From positions 1-57,043 of IMG/VR virus record IMGVR_UViG_3300007735_000759: a DNA stretch of 57,043 bases; one strand, 5' to 3'. Shown in pieces: positions 16,199 to 25,829 of the stretch. This stretch comes from a virus. A program made the translations under genes and the position numbers. Numbering within the stretch: position 1 is the first letter of the stretch; every line of letters starts with the position of its first letter. Under the pieces are notes generated by a model, which saw only the letters and a program-made list of their open reading frames with translations, had not been told where the DNA came from and did not search any database.

Positions 16199-18487
16199 AT
16201 GGCAACATATTCTTTTAATCAAGGTTCAGTCCAAACCGCTTTTCCGTCGTATATAAATTATGACTTTAGTGTAATTGACCCCCCTCCGGTATTACTCCCC
16301 CCTAGTTATTTGGTGTCTGGAATTGTGCAATTAAATTGGCCGATTGCTTTTCAAACGTCTCAAAACGTTGTTGCCAGTTTTATCAATGTCACAGGCGTAA
16401 ATGTAACGACGCCCGCGGGTTTTATTTTACCCGACTCAACCCAAGTATCGGTCGGGACAGCTTTTGTTATTCAAAATATCTCTAATGTTAACATCCAGAT
16501 TTACCTAAACGATGGCACCACATTATTCAAAACTATTGCAGCAGGCGCCGTTTATCAATTTGTTTTGAATGATAATTCAACATCTGATGGAGACTATTAT
16601 TGGTTTCAATCTGGAGCGGCAGTCTCCCAACAAGACGCTGATGCTTTAGCGGGGATGGGTTTGATTGCGTCAGATAATGCAAAATTGAATACCAATTTCC
16701 CTGTTTTAGTTTTAGATCCTAGCGTTGCCCCCGTTTATGATATTACCGAATCGAGTAGAGCACAATTATTGGTATGGCCCGCTGATGCGCCTGCAATAAC
16801 GTTTAATCTGCCTTCTTTAGGGGACACATGGGGCGATGGATTTTATTTCGCAATTAATAATTTAAGTACAGCATCCATTACTTTAAATCCAGTCGCTGAT
16901 GCGGGAACAACAAGCCAAGTTTTACATGGCCAAACTTTTTATATTTCCATAGATGAATTTGGTGATTGGTATACGGTTGGCAAGGGTAATGATCTTTTTT
17001 TTAATTATACATCTAACTCACAAAACATTTCATCTCCCGGCCCTTTCCCGGTAACAGTTGATTTAACTGAAGGGCTGGAAGGCAATTCAATGATTAGATT
17101 AGTCGGAACATTGCTTGGTGATACGATATTTAGATTCCCGGCCACGCCTTTTGTTTGGTACGTGAATAATCAAACAACCGGAGATTTTACAGTCACATTA
17201 AGCTGTGAAGTGCCTTCTACTAATACTTACCTAATACCGCAGGGGCAACAATTAATTGTTGAATTTGATGATGCAGAGTTTTACAGCGTCCCGTCCACTC
17301 TTCCCTCTCAACAAAAAATAATTTTTGCTAATGGTTCCGCTGCCAATCCTTCAATTACATTCGCAAGCGATCAGCACACGGGAGCTTATTTAAGAGGCCA
17401 AAACATGGCCATTACCCAAAATAGCAATGAAGTCGTCGATTTTGAAAGCGATGCGGGAGTTTCTGTTTTTAACGTCCCAACATCTTATAGGCTCAGATTA
17501 TTAACCCCTAATACGTCAATAGACGTAAATACGGCCGAAATTGGAGGAACGCAAACAACCACATTAAAAACAACTGATGGTGCAATAAGTTTTTTGTGGA
17601 ATACAAACTCAGCGACATTATTTACAGATACCACACTTGTTTCAGAGCCGGTTACTTTTGCCGCTTATGATGACACCCAAACTAACCTTGCCAATCTGGC
17701 ATTTCAAAGCAGCGGCACATCTTTTTACTCTTTAAGTTTCCAAGTAGGTAAATCAACAAGTTTGTGCACTTCTAATTTTTGGGGAAACGTTACAATTAAC
17801 GGGAATGAAACAGTCACAGGTAATTTGACAGTAAACGGCACAATTACAGGGGGAGGTCTCCCAACATACCCCCTTTCGTTTGTAAATGGCGGAACTAGCC
17901 AAGCTTCTCAACCCGCGGCAATTAAAGCGCTGATAAATTTTACTTCTCAAGGCCAAATGATTTATGCGTCCGATGGTACGGGGACCGTAGGATACGTTAC
18001 GCCAACCGCCGTAGCGGGTCGTACCATGGTAACGACAAGAAATTCAACTGCACAAGCTCCTTCTTGGGTAGGGAAAAGTTTATTGCAAGTGCAAACAGGA
18101 GGCACTTTTTCAACTACCGAAAGTTTTTCAAGTGGCACTGTTTTGACGGGTTCAACTCTTACAATAACCCCAACGTATCAAAATAGTAATATTTACCTTA
18201 CTTTTACTTGTGTGGATTTTTCAGCAAGCGATAATACAACTTATCCTAGTGTAAATTTGGAAGTCACAACAAATGGCGGCGGCAGCTGGACATCTATTTT
18301 AACTCCGGCCTTTTTTGGACGTTTTGTCGGAGCCACCTCTCCTGCATGCTGTTCTTTTAACTTTATCTATTCTCCTAATATTACATCCGTAGTTCAGTTT
18401 AGACTAGTCTTGTCAAACAGTGCAGGCGGTCAAACTGTTACTTTGCAAAATGCAAACTTTATAGCTTTTGAGTTAGGGGGCATGTAA
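16199..18487 (+). CDS. tail fibre / receptor-binding protein
   Basis: 762 residues, beta-rich. The first ~550 residues contain several similar beta domains (for example ITFNLPSLGDTWGDGFYFAINN and PVTFAAYDDTQTNLANLAF). FVNGGTSQASQPAAIKALI and SQGQMIYASDGTGTVGYV (~565-600) are fibre stalk repeats. The last ~140 residues end in FIAFELGGM and contain NLEVTTNGGGSWTSI, a beta-sandwich tip seen on many phage fibres. It begins two bases after the adaptor stop and touches the nozzle gene. Likely the main host-binding fibre or a partner of the 934-residue fibre. Confidence 0.7.
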   Translation: MATYSFNQGSVQTAFPSYINYDFSVIDPPPVLLPPSYLVSGIVQLNWPIAFQTSQNVVASFINVTGVNVTTPAGFILPDSTQVSVGTAFVIQNISNVNIQIYLNDGTTLFKTIAAGAVYQFVLNDNSTSDGDYYWFQSGAAVSQQDADALAGMGLIASDNAKLNTNFPVLVLDPSVAPVYDITESSRAQLLVWPADAPAITFNLPSLGDTWGDGFYFAINNLSTASITLNPVADAGTTSQVLHGQTFYISIDEFGDWYTVGKGNDLFFNYTSNSQNISSPGPFPVTVDLTEGLEGNSMIRLVGTLLGDTIFRFPATPFVWYVNNQTTGDFTVTLSCEVPSTNTYLIPQGQQLIVEFDDAEFYSVPSTLPSQQKIIFANGSAANPSITFASDQHTGAYLRGQNMAITQNSNEVVDFESDAGVSVFNVPTSYRLRLLTPNTSIDVNTAEIGGTQTTTLKTTDGAISFLWNTNSATLFTDTTLVSEPVTFAAYDDTQTNLANLAFQSSGTSFYSLSFQVGKSTSLCTSNFWGNVTINGNETVTGNLTVNGTITGGGLPTYPLSFVNGGTSQASQPAAIKALINFTSQGQMIYASDGTGTVGYVTPTAVAGRTMVTTRNSTAQAPSWVGKSLLQVQTGGTFSTTESFSSGTVLTGSTLTITPTYQNSNIYLTFTCVDFSASDNTTYPSVNLEVTTNGGGSWTSILTPAFFGRFVGATSPACCSFNFIYSPNITSVVQFRLVLSNSAGGQTVTLQNANFIAFELGGM

Positions 18488-20320
18488 ATGAAACTCATTG
18501 TAATCCCTCTCATTTCCGCACCAGGAATTCAACGGGATGGCACCCCTTATTTATCAAAATCATGTATAGATGGCCAATGGGTTCGATGGTATCAAGGTGT
18601 CCCCAGAAAGATTGGCGGCTATGTGTTAAAAGGGTCAGGTATTACAAATTCAACTTTGTATCCTAACGAAAATTACCCAGGTCTAAATCCAAATTTGGAA
18701 GAAGGATTTGAGATTACAAACACAATTTATTCCGTTGTGCAATCGGATGATACTGTGGACGTTTATTTTGGCAAACCTAGCACGCTGTCTTATATTGACT
18801 ACGACCAAAATAATAATGCGATCGGAGTTGAGCAAGACAGAACCCCCCTTTTAAGCAGTGAGCCGGCTTCTGATCCCCCTGGCAGTGATGGCGGATTTGT
18901 GCCAAACCCCAATAACTCATGGACACTTGATTTAGTTACAGTCAATCAAACAACTGGAGATTCTCAAGGAAATGCTACTTATATTATTGCTCACCCTGCT
19001 TTGAATCGGATTAATATAGCTAACCAAATTCCGTCAACCGTTTTTTATGGCCAAACCTATTCAACGGCACGCTTGCAACCTATTAAATGGGTGGCATATG
19101 AGGATAACCCGGCAGATCCACCAACTCCGCCTCTTATTCCTATCCCAGATCTAAATGACACCCCCGTGCAAGTAAGCGGAGGCGTCGTATTCCTTAATCC
19201 CATCACTGTTTTTTATGGGAATAATGGTATTATTTATTTTTCAGACCCTCAAGTAAGAATAATTCCTAACGGATCAGAGCTGGACATTACAATCACCCCT
19301 CCCTCTCAAATTTGGTACGGGAATTCAGTTTCGTTAACAAATACCAAAATTGTAAAATGCATTCCTTACCGCGGCGCAAATGCAAATGCCGCCGGAGGTA
19401 ATAGCCCATCTATGCTGGTTTGGTCAATCAATGCCTTGTTAAAAGCTAACTATGTCCCCTCTTATACAGATTCCGCAGGGCTTGAAATAGATGCGACATT
19501 TACCCCTCAAATCATCCAATCGGGGATTAGTATTTTATCCGCAAAGTCAATTGTTGAATATAACAATATAGTTTACTGGATTGGCGACAATCATTTCTAT
19601 TATTACAACGGAATTGTAAATAAAATAGAAAACACGATGAATACTGATTATTTCTTTAATGGGTTAAATGCTGCTTATAAAGGCCTTGTTTTTGCTTACG
19701 CGAATCCTCGCTATGATGAAATTTGGTTCTATTATCCTCGTGATGGCGCAACTGTTTGCAATGCAGCCGTTGTTTATAATGTTAAAGGTGAATTTTGGTT
19801 TGATGCATTTAGCAGTCGATCAGCTGCTCATATTCCGGTCACTTTTGAGCGTCCTATTTTAGCCTCCAGTGAATTAGAAAATCTTTTCAATATAGGCATT
19901 AACAAAAATGCTTATCCAATTTGGCTTCATGAAAAGGGATTAAACAAAGTAAAAGGAGCATCTCAATACGCCATTCAATCTTATTTCCAAACTCATTTAA
20001 TCGATTTGTTTTCGAATGATCCTGAAAACAACAATTTTTTAAAAACAAGAAGATTAGAACTTGATTTAATTCAGTCAGGGCCTATGACGGTAAGTATTTA
20101 TAATTATCTGAGGCCAAGATCTAGTCCTATTATAGGTGGCCCTTATTTATTTTTTTCAAGTGACGCTGCTGTTGAAGACATAACCTCTCAAGGATCTTTG
20201 GTTAGTTTTCGTTTTGAAAGTAACACTGCGGTCGGCGATACGGATGCACCTATACCAGGAGGATACTACCAATTTGGTAAAACGCTTTTAAATTATACGG
20301 TTGGGGACGAAAGAAAATAA
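18488..20320 (+). CDS. tail nozzle-like protein (P22 gp10-type pattern)
   Basis: 610 residues. The start (IPLISAPGIQRDGTPYLSKSCIDGQWVRWYQGVPRKIGGY) and later NPRYDEIWFYYPRDGATVCNAAVVYNV.GEFWFDAF belong to the common podophage family that builds the distal tail tube or nozzle (P22 gp10-like, beta-propeller-type). It is adjacent to adaptor and fibre genes and overlaps the next start by one base. I am confident it is a tail protein and less sure of the exact homology. Confidence 0.65.
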   Translation: MKLIVIPLISAPGIQRDGTPYLSKSCIDGQWVRWYQGVPRKIGGYVLKGSGITNSTLYPNENYPGLNPNLEEGFEITNTIYSVVQSDDTVDVYFGKPSTLSYIDYDQNNNAIGVEQDRTPLLSSEPASDPPGSDGGFVPNPNNSWTLDLVTVNQTTGDSQGNATYIIAHPALNRINIANQIPSTVFYGQTYSTARLQPIKWVAYEDNPADPPTPPLIPIPDLNDTPVQVSGGVVFLNPITVFYGNNGIIYFSDPQVRIIPNGSELDITITPPSQIWYGNSVSLTNTKIVKCIPYRGANANAAGGNSPSMLVWSINALLKANYVPSYTDSAGLEIDATFTPQIIQSGISILSAKSIVEYNNIVYWIGDNHFYYYNGIVNKIENTMNTDYFFNGLNAAYKGLVFAYANPRYDEIWFYYPRDGATVCNAAVVYNVKGEFWFDAFSSRSAAHIPVTFERPILASSELENLFNIGINKNAYPIWLHEKGLNKVKGASQYAIQSYFQTHLIDLFSNDPENNNFLKTRRLELDLIQSGPMTVSIYNYLRPRSSPIIGGPYLFFSSDAAVEDITSQGSLVSFRFESNTAVGDTDAPIPGGYYQFGKTLLNYTVGDERK

Positions 20321-20568
20321 TGAGTGATTTTCTATACCCAATAAAAATTGATTTTGTTGAATGGGCTTCGCAAATTCGAATTTTGGCACCCAATTACAGT
20401 TTCCCTAACCCGGAGAAAGAAGAAGATTGGAGAGATTGGGCGGCACAAGTTATTAACTCAAATTCTTTATCACAAATCCCCATTCCAACAAAGCAAATTT
20501 ATCCCGAAACAGAAGATTGGAGAAAGTGGGCGGCTTTCTTGCTCGGAACAATAACCAACTCATCTTAA
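20320..20568 (+). CDS. small repeat protein with W-x-x-WA boxes
   Basis: 82 residues with three related boxes: FVEWASQI, EEDWRDWAAQVI and TEDWRKWAAFLL, separated by proline-containing linkers of ~30 residues. Small proteins with spaced W..W(A) motifs occur next to tail genes in podophages; the aromatic ladder suggests they clamp onto a larger tail protein. It starts on the last base of the nozzle gene (AATGA), indicating coupling. Confidence 0.65.
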   Translation: MSDFLYPIKIDFVEWASQIRILAPNYSFPNPEKEEDWRDWAAQVINSNSLSQIPIPTKQIYPETEDWRKWAAFLLGTITNSS

Positions 20569-20624
20569 ATGGTGCAATTAATTTAAATTTTAGTTAAAAT
20601 TAGATATAATTTAGGAGACTTTTA

Positions 20625-21767
20625 ATGTATCAATATCCCGACCAAAACCAACAACCTGCATCCCCTGCAAGCTCACCATATGGCCCTCCTCCTCAACCCG
20701 CAGCTTCTGCAGATATGTCACAGCCGATGCAACAAGAAAACCCGCAAAGTTTTTCTCATGGGGGAATGCCTTCTTTAAATTTTAATCACGGAGGAATGGC
20801 ACATTTATCCAAGCCCCATAGATTGGGAAGTATGATTGATGTTCATGCTAACAAAAAAGAATTAGATGTCTTGGATTATCTGCAAGGCAAGAAAATGGTA
20901 GATCGTAGAACCGGTCATCGTATTTATCCTGGTCTAGAACATATGGTAAGCAATCCTCATTTCAGAGAAACAGTTCATGGACATTTTAAAGATCATCTGG
21001 CTACAGGCGGTCATGTGGCTCATCAAGAAGCAGGCCAACATATGCATGCGCTTGCAAGAAATGGAAGGTTTGGCGACACAGAAATTGCCAAGATAGGCCC
21101 GCATTTGCACGTATTGTTAAATCATATGGCAGGTCACGTAACCCATAACCCGCATGACGGCCATCCTGAATATTGGTCATTAGGCGGCGCATTTGGGAGC
21201 CTTTGGAATACTTTAAAGGGCGTTGGAACTTCTGTAGGTAACAAAGCTAGAGCAGTAGGAAGATCTATCGCCGGAGCTGCACCGGGAGCCGCTAGAAGCG
21301 TTGCCTCTAATCTAGCCCCTATGGCCGCTGAGAAATTAGGCCAACGGTTCGGCGGCAATACTGGCGCACAAATTGGCAATCAATTGGGATCTATGGCTGG
21401 AAAAGCATTAGCCCCCACCGGTCCAATGACGCCTATGCAAGAAGCATTGTCCAAAGGGTTTACGCGCGCGGGTTCCGGTTTAATGGCTGGAGAAGGAGCA
21501 AGAAGTGCTATTGGCGAAGGATTGCATACAGCAGGAAGTACAGCGGAAAGCGGGCCATTAAGCTCAGGTGTAGCAAGACTCGGCCAAGGGTTAGGGTCCG
21601 GGCAAAGCCCAATGGATGCGATTAAAGCGGGTGCTAATGAAACATTGAATCAAGGCGCAAAGCAAATGTATGGCGTAAATTCTGCTCGTGAAGCTATTGC
21701 CCCCGCATTATCGGACGCAGCCCGTGGGATTGTAAATGGGCTTATGCCGCAAGATCAGCCTGCATAA
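20625..21767 (+). CDS. putative internal virion (ejection) protein, His/Gly-rich
   Basis: 380 residues. The N-terminus is Pro/Gln-rich followed by HGGMPSLNFNHGGMAHLSKPH; the middle is unusually His-rich (about residues 70-180); the C-terminal ~190 residues are Gly/Ala-rich with glycine-zipper-like spacing (GNTGAQIGNQLGSMAGKAL), compatible with membrane insertion. TAGGAG precedes the ATG. First of four large consecutive proteins resembling ejection proteins; it shares a G(Q/K)SPMD box with 21824. Confidence 0.55.
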   Translation: MYQYPDQNQQPASPASSPYGPPPQPAASADMSQPMQQENPQSFSHGGMPSLNFNHGGMAHLSKPHRLGSMIDVHANKKELDVLDYLQGKKMVDRRTGHRIYPGLEHMVSNPHFRETVHGHFKDHLATGGHVAHQEAGQHMHALARNGRFGDTEIAKIGPHLHVLLNHMAGHVTHNPHDGHPEYWSLGGAFGSLWNTLKGVGTSVGNKARAVGRSIAGAAPGAARSVASNLAPMAAEKLGQRFGGNTGAQIGNQLGSMAGKALAPTGPMTPMQEALSKGFTRAGSGLMAGEGARSAIGEGLHTAGSTAESGPLSSGVARLGQGLGSGQSPMDAIKAGANETLNQGAKQMYGVNSAREAIAPALSDAARGIVNGLMPQDQPA

Positions 21768-21777
21768 GGAAAGTTCC

Positions 21778-21802
21778 AGTTGTACGAAAAAATCGTACAA
21801 CT
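21778..21802. terminator. perfect hairpin between ejection-type genes
   Basis: AGTTGTACGA pairs with TCGTACAACT around AAAAA, a 10-bp perfect stem ten bases after the stop at 21767. No U-tract follows. It may stabilise or process the late mRNA, or bind a protein as a 25-bp dyad. Confidence 0.45.
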
Positions 21803-21823
21803 CAACAATAGAAAGGTTTTCTG

Positions 21824-23602
21824 ATGGCTCGCAATATGGAAGCTAGAATATCGAGGCAATTGCAAAATTTGCCTCCTCCTCCTCCTTGGGTGCAAGAAAT
21901 CCAGAAGGCACGCCCCGATTTGTTTTTATGCCATATGCAAACAGATGAGCTGGAGGCATTGGATAATATGCAGCACGGGCCGTCTTTGGATGATGCCACA
22001 GGTATTAGAGAATATTCGCAATTAGAGCCTGTTATAGACAATCCTGAAGTTCAGGAAATTCTAATGACTATTTTTAATGATTTGAGCGACGATGGTGAAT
22101 TAGAGCCGGCTCTAGAAGCTGAATATCAAGAAGCCAAAAAAATATCTTTACCTTATCGGGAAACCCCTATTGAGAAAACGAAAGCAGTTGATAATCTAGA
22201 GGAAACCGGTAGAAATGGAGACAATAAATTTGCATTTTTACCAAAAAACCTTATTTTCTTTCTTTGGGATTTAAGAGGCGGCCCGGAGAATATTACTTTT
22301 AATCCAGAGACGGGGTTACCGGAATTCTTTTTCAAAGCTATTCGAAATATAATATCTGCTCCGATTAATGCAATTAATAAAATTACAGGCACAAAAATTG
22401 GCAGCGAGACTCTTCGTATTGGTGGTACATTAATTGGAGCGCTTTATGGCGGCCCTATGGGCGCTGGTTTGGGAAATGCTGCGGCGAGTTGGGCAACTGG
22501 AAAATCCCCAATGGATTCTTTGTGGTCAGGTGCCAAAAATTATGGTTTAGCTTCGGGAATCCAGGCAGCAGGGAATGCCGCTGGACTGTCGCCCCAAGGA
22601 GCTATGTTTGGGGGGCAAGGATATGGCTTTGAAGGAAAATTAGGTGCTTCGCTGCCCTCTTGGGCCGGTGGGAATGCACAGGCAACAACTACGGCGGCAG
22701 AATCATTAGCGCCGGCAGCTACAGGAGGGGCCAAAACAACTGTAGCCGCTACAAACGCTACGAATGCAGCGAAAGAAGGTGCAAAAGGTCTTGGTTTTTG
22801 GAATACGATAGGGGAAATAGCAGGTCATAAGGCCTTTTTACCGGCAACTATGGCAGCGTCTACAGCACTTTCTTATTTGGGACAAAAACAGACCGACAAG
22901 AAACAAAGACAGAAAGATCTTGAAAAAGAAGAAAAATTTCAAAGAAATCAAGAACGATTAGGCGTCTATGATCCTCTTGTTAAAAAAAGAATGAGTTATC
23001 GCCAAAATCCGCTTTACGAAGAGAACAGGGCCTCAGGTCGCTATGACCAGCCAATGTATCTTTATGAAGAACAACCTTTTAAAAAAGGCGGAAAAATAAA
23101 AAAACCAAAAAGATATAACCATGGCGGCCATGTTTTAAATTCAGCCTCTGAGGGTAAACTTATTGAAGGGCCGGGAGATGGGCAAGCTGACAAAATCCAA
23201 ACGCATATTCCTGCGGATTCTTACATTATTGACGCTACTACGGTTGCTCATTTGGGCAATGGAAGTTCTGAAAACGGCGGCGAGCGTATAAAAGAAGCCT
23301 TTACTATTTTAAAAAACAAAACCCCTCCTGATTTAATCAATCATTTAGAAAAATATTTTAATACAAATAGCCCCCAAACCCCTGTTTATTTATCAAATCG
23401 AGAGTGGGGAGAAGGTCCCGTTGGTATAGCTGTGACAGGATATCATAAGGGCGCAAAGACTATAGATCAGATGATTAAACAAGGCGCTAAAACCATGAAA
23501 TCAATGGTGCATGCTGTCCGTAAAGATAAAGCTAGAAATGGCTTGGGATTGCCACCCCCTGCTAAGCATCCTTTAGAATATATGAAATTGAATGAGAAAT
23601 AA
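21824..23602 (+). CDS. putative internal virion protein with glycine zipper
   Basis: 592 residues. An acidic N-terminus, a glycine-zipper stretch at ~200-235 (IGGTLIGALYGGPMGAG), an Ala/Thr-rich part, a charged helix (~360-385), then FKKGGKIKKPKRYNHGGHV and GPGDGQADKIQTHIPADSYIIDATTVAHLG (~445-480), a phage motif (GPG.G.SD.IP..I..GE.VI.A..V..LG) found in podophage virion proteins. AAAGG is close to the ATG. Probably ejected with the DNA or lining the portal; function inferred from family resemblance. Confidence 0.6.
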   Translation: MARNMEARISRQLQNLPPPPPWVQEIQKARPDLFLCHMQTDELEALDNMQHGPSLDDATGIREYSQLEPVIDNPEVQEILMTIFNDLSDDGELEPALEAEYQEAKKISLPYRETPIEKTKAVDNLEETGRNGDNKFAFLPKNLIFFLWDLRGGPENITFNPETGLPEFFFKAIRNIISAPINAINKITGTKIGSETLRIGGTLIGALYGGPMGAGLGNAAASWATGKSPMDSLWSGAKNYGLASGIQAAGNAAGLSPQGAMFGGQGYGFEGKLGASLPSWAGGNAQATTTAAESLAPAATGGAKTTVAATNATNAAKEGAKGLGFWNTIGEIAGHKAFLPATMAASTALSYLGQKQTDKKQRQKDLEKEEKFQRNQERLGVYDPLVKKRMSYRQNPLYEENRASGRYDQPMYLYEEQPFKKGGKIKKPKRYNHGGHVLNSASEGKLIEGPGDGQADKIQTHIPADSYIIDATTVAHLGNGSSENGGERIKEAFTILKNKTPPDLINHLEKYFNTNSPQTPVYLSNREWGEGPVGIAVTGYHKGAKTIDQMIKQGAKTMKSMVHAVRKDKARNGLGLPPPAKHPLEYMKLNEK

Positions 23603-23605
23603 GCC

Positions 23606-25828
23606 ATGACAAAATATGCTAACGCAGACCAAACCATTGGAGAGAATGCGCCCCTATATCACAGGCAGGCCCAAAAAGATGTTTTAGAGAAAGCATTTAG
23701 AGCATTTAGCCCCGAATATGTGCCTTATCTTAAAGAGCGTGTAGCCCCACGTCAGCGTGAACATGAATTAGCCAATACACGCTTGATGGATGAAGTCAAA
23801 AGACGTTCTTTAAATGATCAATTTCATTTAGCCACAAAAGAAATCGATGCGGCGAGCAAAACCAAAGGGCATGAAGAAGCATTTTCGCTTTTAAAGGGCA
23901 TGGTTGAGCGCCCGGAAGAACTTATACATAAATTTTACAATAAGTTTGATAAAGATGTTTTAAATACAATTGAAGACGATAGACAAGAGCAATGGTTTAG
24001 AAGAATTGCACCTTCTTTAACAGGGCAATCTATAGAGCGCGGCACTTTTGGCAGCCCCTCCTATAGACGCATGATGCAGAAAGCTTCTAACGACTATAGA
24101 ATTGCGCTCGATAGAGAAAAAACAAAATTTAAACAAGACCAATTTAATGAGTCAATCCGCCACGCAGCGGCGCATACAGGGCAAGCCGCTAATGCAGCCA
24201 GCTTAGGCCTGGCTAATACCATGCAAGAACGGCAAAGTCGAATGAACCTTGCAGATCAAAGAATGAGAACGGACGCATCAAAATCTGCTCAAGAGCTAGC
24301 GTTATCCTCTGCACTGTCTTCTGAAGGCGCAGCAAAGCAAGCGCAAGAACAAGAAAAATTAAACAGAGAATATGAACGCTTTTTAGAAGGTCAAGAACAT
24401 CCTTTAAGAATGGCAGAAAGACAAGCCGCCATAGTTGCTGGTGCCCCACAGCTAGGAAGAGACGTGAGAGTGGCAGTCGCAAGTCCTAGCGGCGCCCCAT
24501 TAAACCCGTTAGCAGCAAGCGCCAGCACTTTAGCAAGTTTAGCAGGTGCTATGAGAGAGAACGCAGGCAAGAAAAAAGGCGGCAAGATTGAACACCCGTT
24601 AACATATAAAAAAGGTGGAAAAGTTAAAAAATTTGCTGAAGGGGGCGACGTTAACCCTTATTCTTTGCCAGATTCAGAGAATGCCGCTATGAATACGCCC
24701 GAAATGACTGAATTAAGAGGAATGGGGGCAGAAAAAAGCAAACAACGCGATCCCATAGCCGAATACCTGATGTCAATGGGCGCAACTATGGCAGCCTCTC
24801 ATAAAGAAGGGCCATGGGCATCGTTAGGCCACGGGCAGCGGGCAGGTCTTGAAGCAAAAAATAAGGCTATGGATACCAATGATGTTAATAAAGAAAGGCA
24901 AGTAAAATTACTTGAGGCTATCCAAAACACAAGATCAAGAACACAGGAATTATTAGCCGATTATCAATGGAAACGAGAGCAGCTGAAAAATCAAAAAGAA
25001 GTAGATGCATCCAATATCAATTTGCACAATGCCCATGCAGATTATTATAAGGCCCAAACCGCTGCGCTGCCGGAAAAGATGGAAATGAAAACATCTAAAA
25101 AATTTTTATATGACCAAGAAGGTAAGCCATACGCGCCGAGAACAGAAGCAACAAATAAGAGAATGGCTGAAATTTTAAATGCGGTGAGAGACACATCAAA
25201 AGGAATTAATTTATTAACGGATGCTGCAATAGCAACAGCAAATGCGGATACCGGCCCATGGAAAGGTTGGCTGCTAAACCCAGAAAAATACATTAACTCA
25301 AAACTTCCAAATATTGGAAAAGCGATTGTGCAGGGGATGTCAGGGGGACTAGAAGAATTATTAGAAGCTCAACAGAAACAAGAAAAATATGTAGGACATG
25401 CAACAAATGCAGGAAAATTAAGAACAAACATGGGCTTAAGGCAAAATCAAGCCAGTAAAATGAGCGTAGAAGCTCCAAGGCCAGTAAATAAAAATAATTA
25501 TAAATCAAGTATTGAAACTGAATTAGAAACATTAAATGATTTGTACGATATGGCTGTTATAGAAGGCTCTGATCCTGAGGAAAGAACTTTTATTAGAAAA
25601 AAGATTCAAGAAGCGGAAACACGTAAAGCATTGGCAATAGAGGCATTTGGAAGAAGACCCAATCAAAACCCAAAAGTCAAAAAGCTTTCTGAGCAAATCG
25701 GCGAAATATTGCCGGGCACTCAGCCGCAAGAATCTGAATCACAAGATGAAAGAGCACAATTGCAGCAAAATATTCAGGCGTTGACAGAAAAAAGAAACGC
25801 ACTTTTAGCGCAAAAAGGAGCGTCTTAA
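23606..25828 (+). CDS. putative internal virion protein, long helical
   Basis: 740 residues, mostly helical and charged. Residues ~1-280 are Gln/Glu/Lys/Arg-rich; an Ala/Ser-rich patch (~290-325) precedes KKKGGKIEHPLTYKKGGKVKKFAEGGDV, the strongest Gly/Lys motif cluster in the window; then further helices with YLMSMGATMAASHKEGPWASLGHGQRAG, a block seen in podophage virion proteins. Starts three bases after the previous stop. An ejection or inner-core protein is the best guess. No enzymatic motif seen. Confidence 0.55.
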   Translation: MTKYANADQTIGENAPLYHRQAQKDVLEKAFRAFSPEYVPYLKERVAPRQREHELANTRLMDEVKRRSLNDQFHLATKEIDAASKTKGHEEAFSLLKGMVERPEELIHKFYNKFDKDVLNTIEDDRQEQWFRRIAPSLTGQSIERGTFGSPSYRRMMQKASNDYRIALDREKTKFKQDQFNESIRHAAAHTGQAANAASLGLANTMQERQSRMNLADQRMRTDASKSAQELALSSALSSEGAAKQAQEQEKLNREYERFLEGQEHPLRMAERQAAIVAGAPQLGRDVRVAVASPSGAPLNPLAASASTLASLAGAMRENAGKKKGGKIEHPLTYKKGGKVKKFAEGGDVNPYSLPDSENAAMNTPEMTELRGMGAEKSKQRDPIAEYLMSMGATMAASHKEGPWASLGHGQRAGLEAKNKAMDTNDVNKERQVKLLEAIQNTRSRTQELLADYQWKREQLKNQKEVDASNINLHNAHADYYKAQTAALPEKMEMKTSKKFLYDQEGKPYAPRTEATNKRMAEILNAVRDTSKGINLLTDAAIATANADTGPWKGWLLNPEKYINSKLPNIGKAIVQGMSGGLEELLEAQQKQEKYVGHATNAGKLRTNMGLRQNQASKMSVEAPRPVNKNNYKSSIETELETLNDLYDMAVIEGSDPEERTFIRKKIQEAETRKALAIEAFGRRPNQNPKVKKLSEQIGEILPGTQPQESESQDERAQLQQNIQALTEKRNALLAQKGAS

Positions 25829-25829
25829 A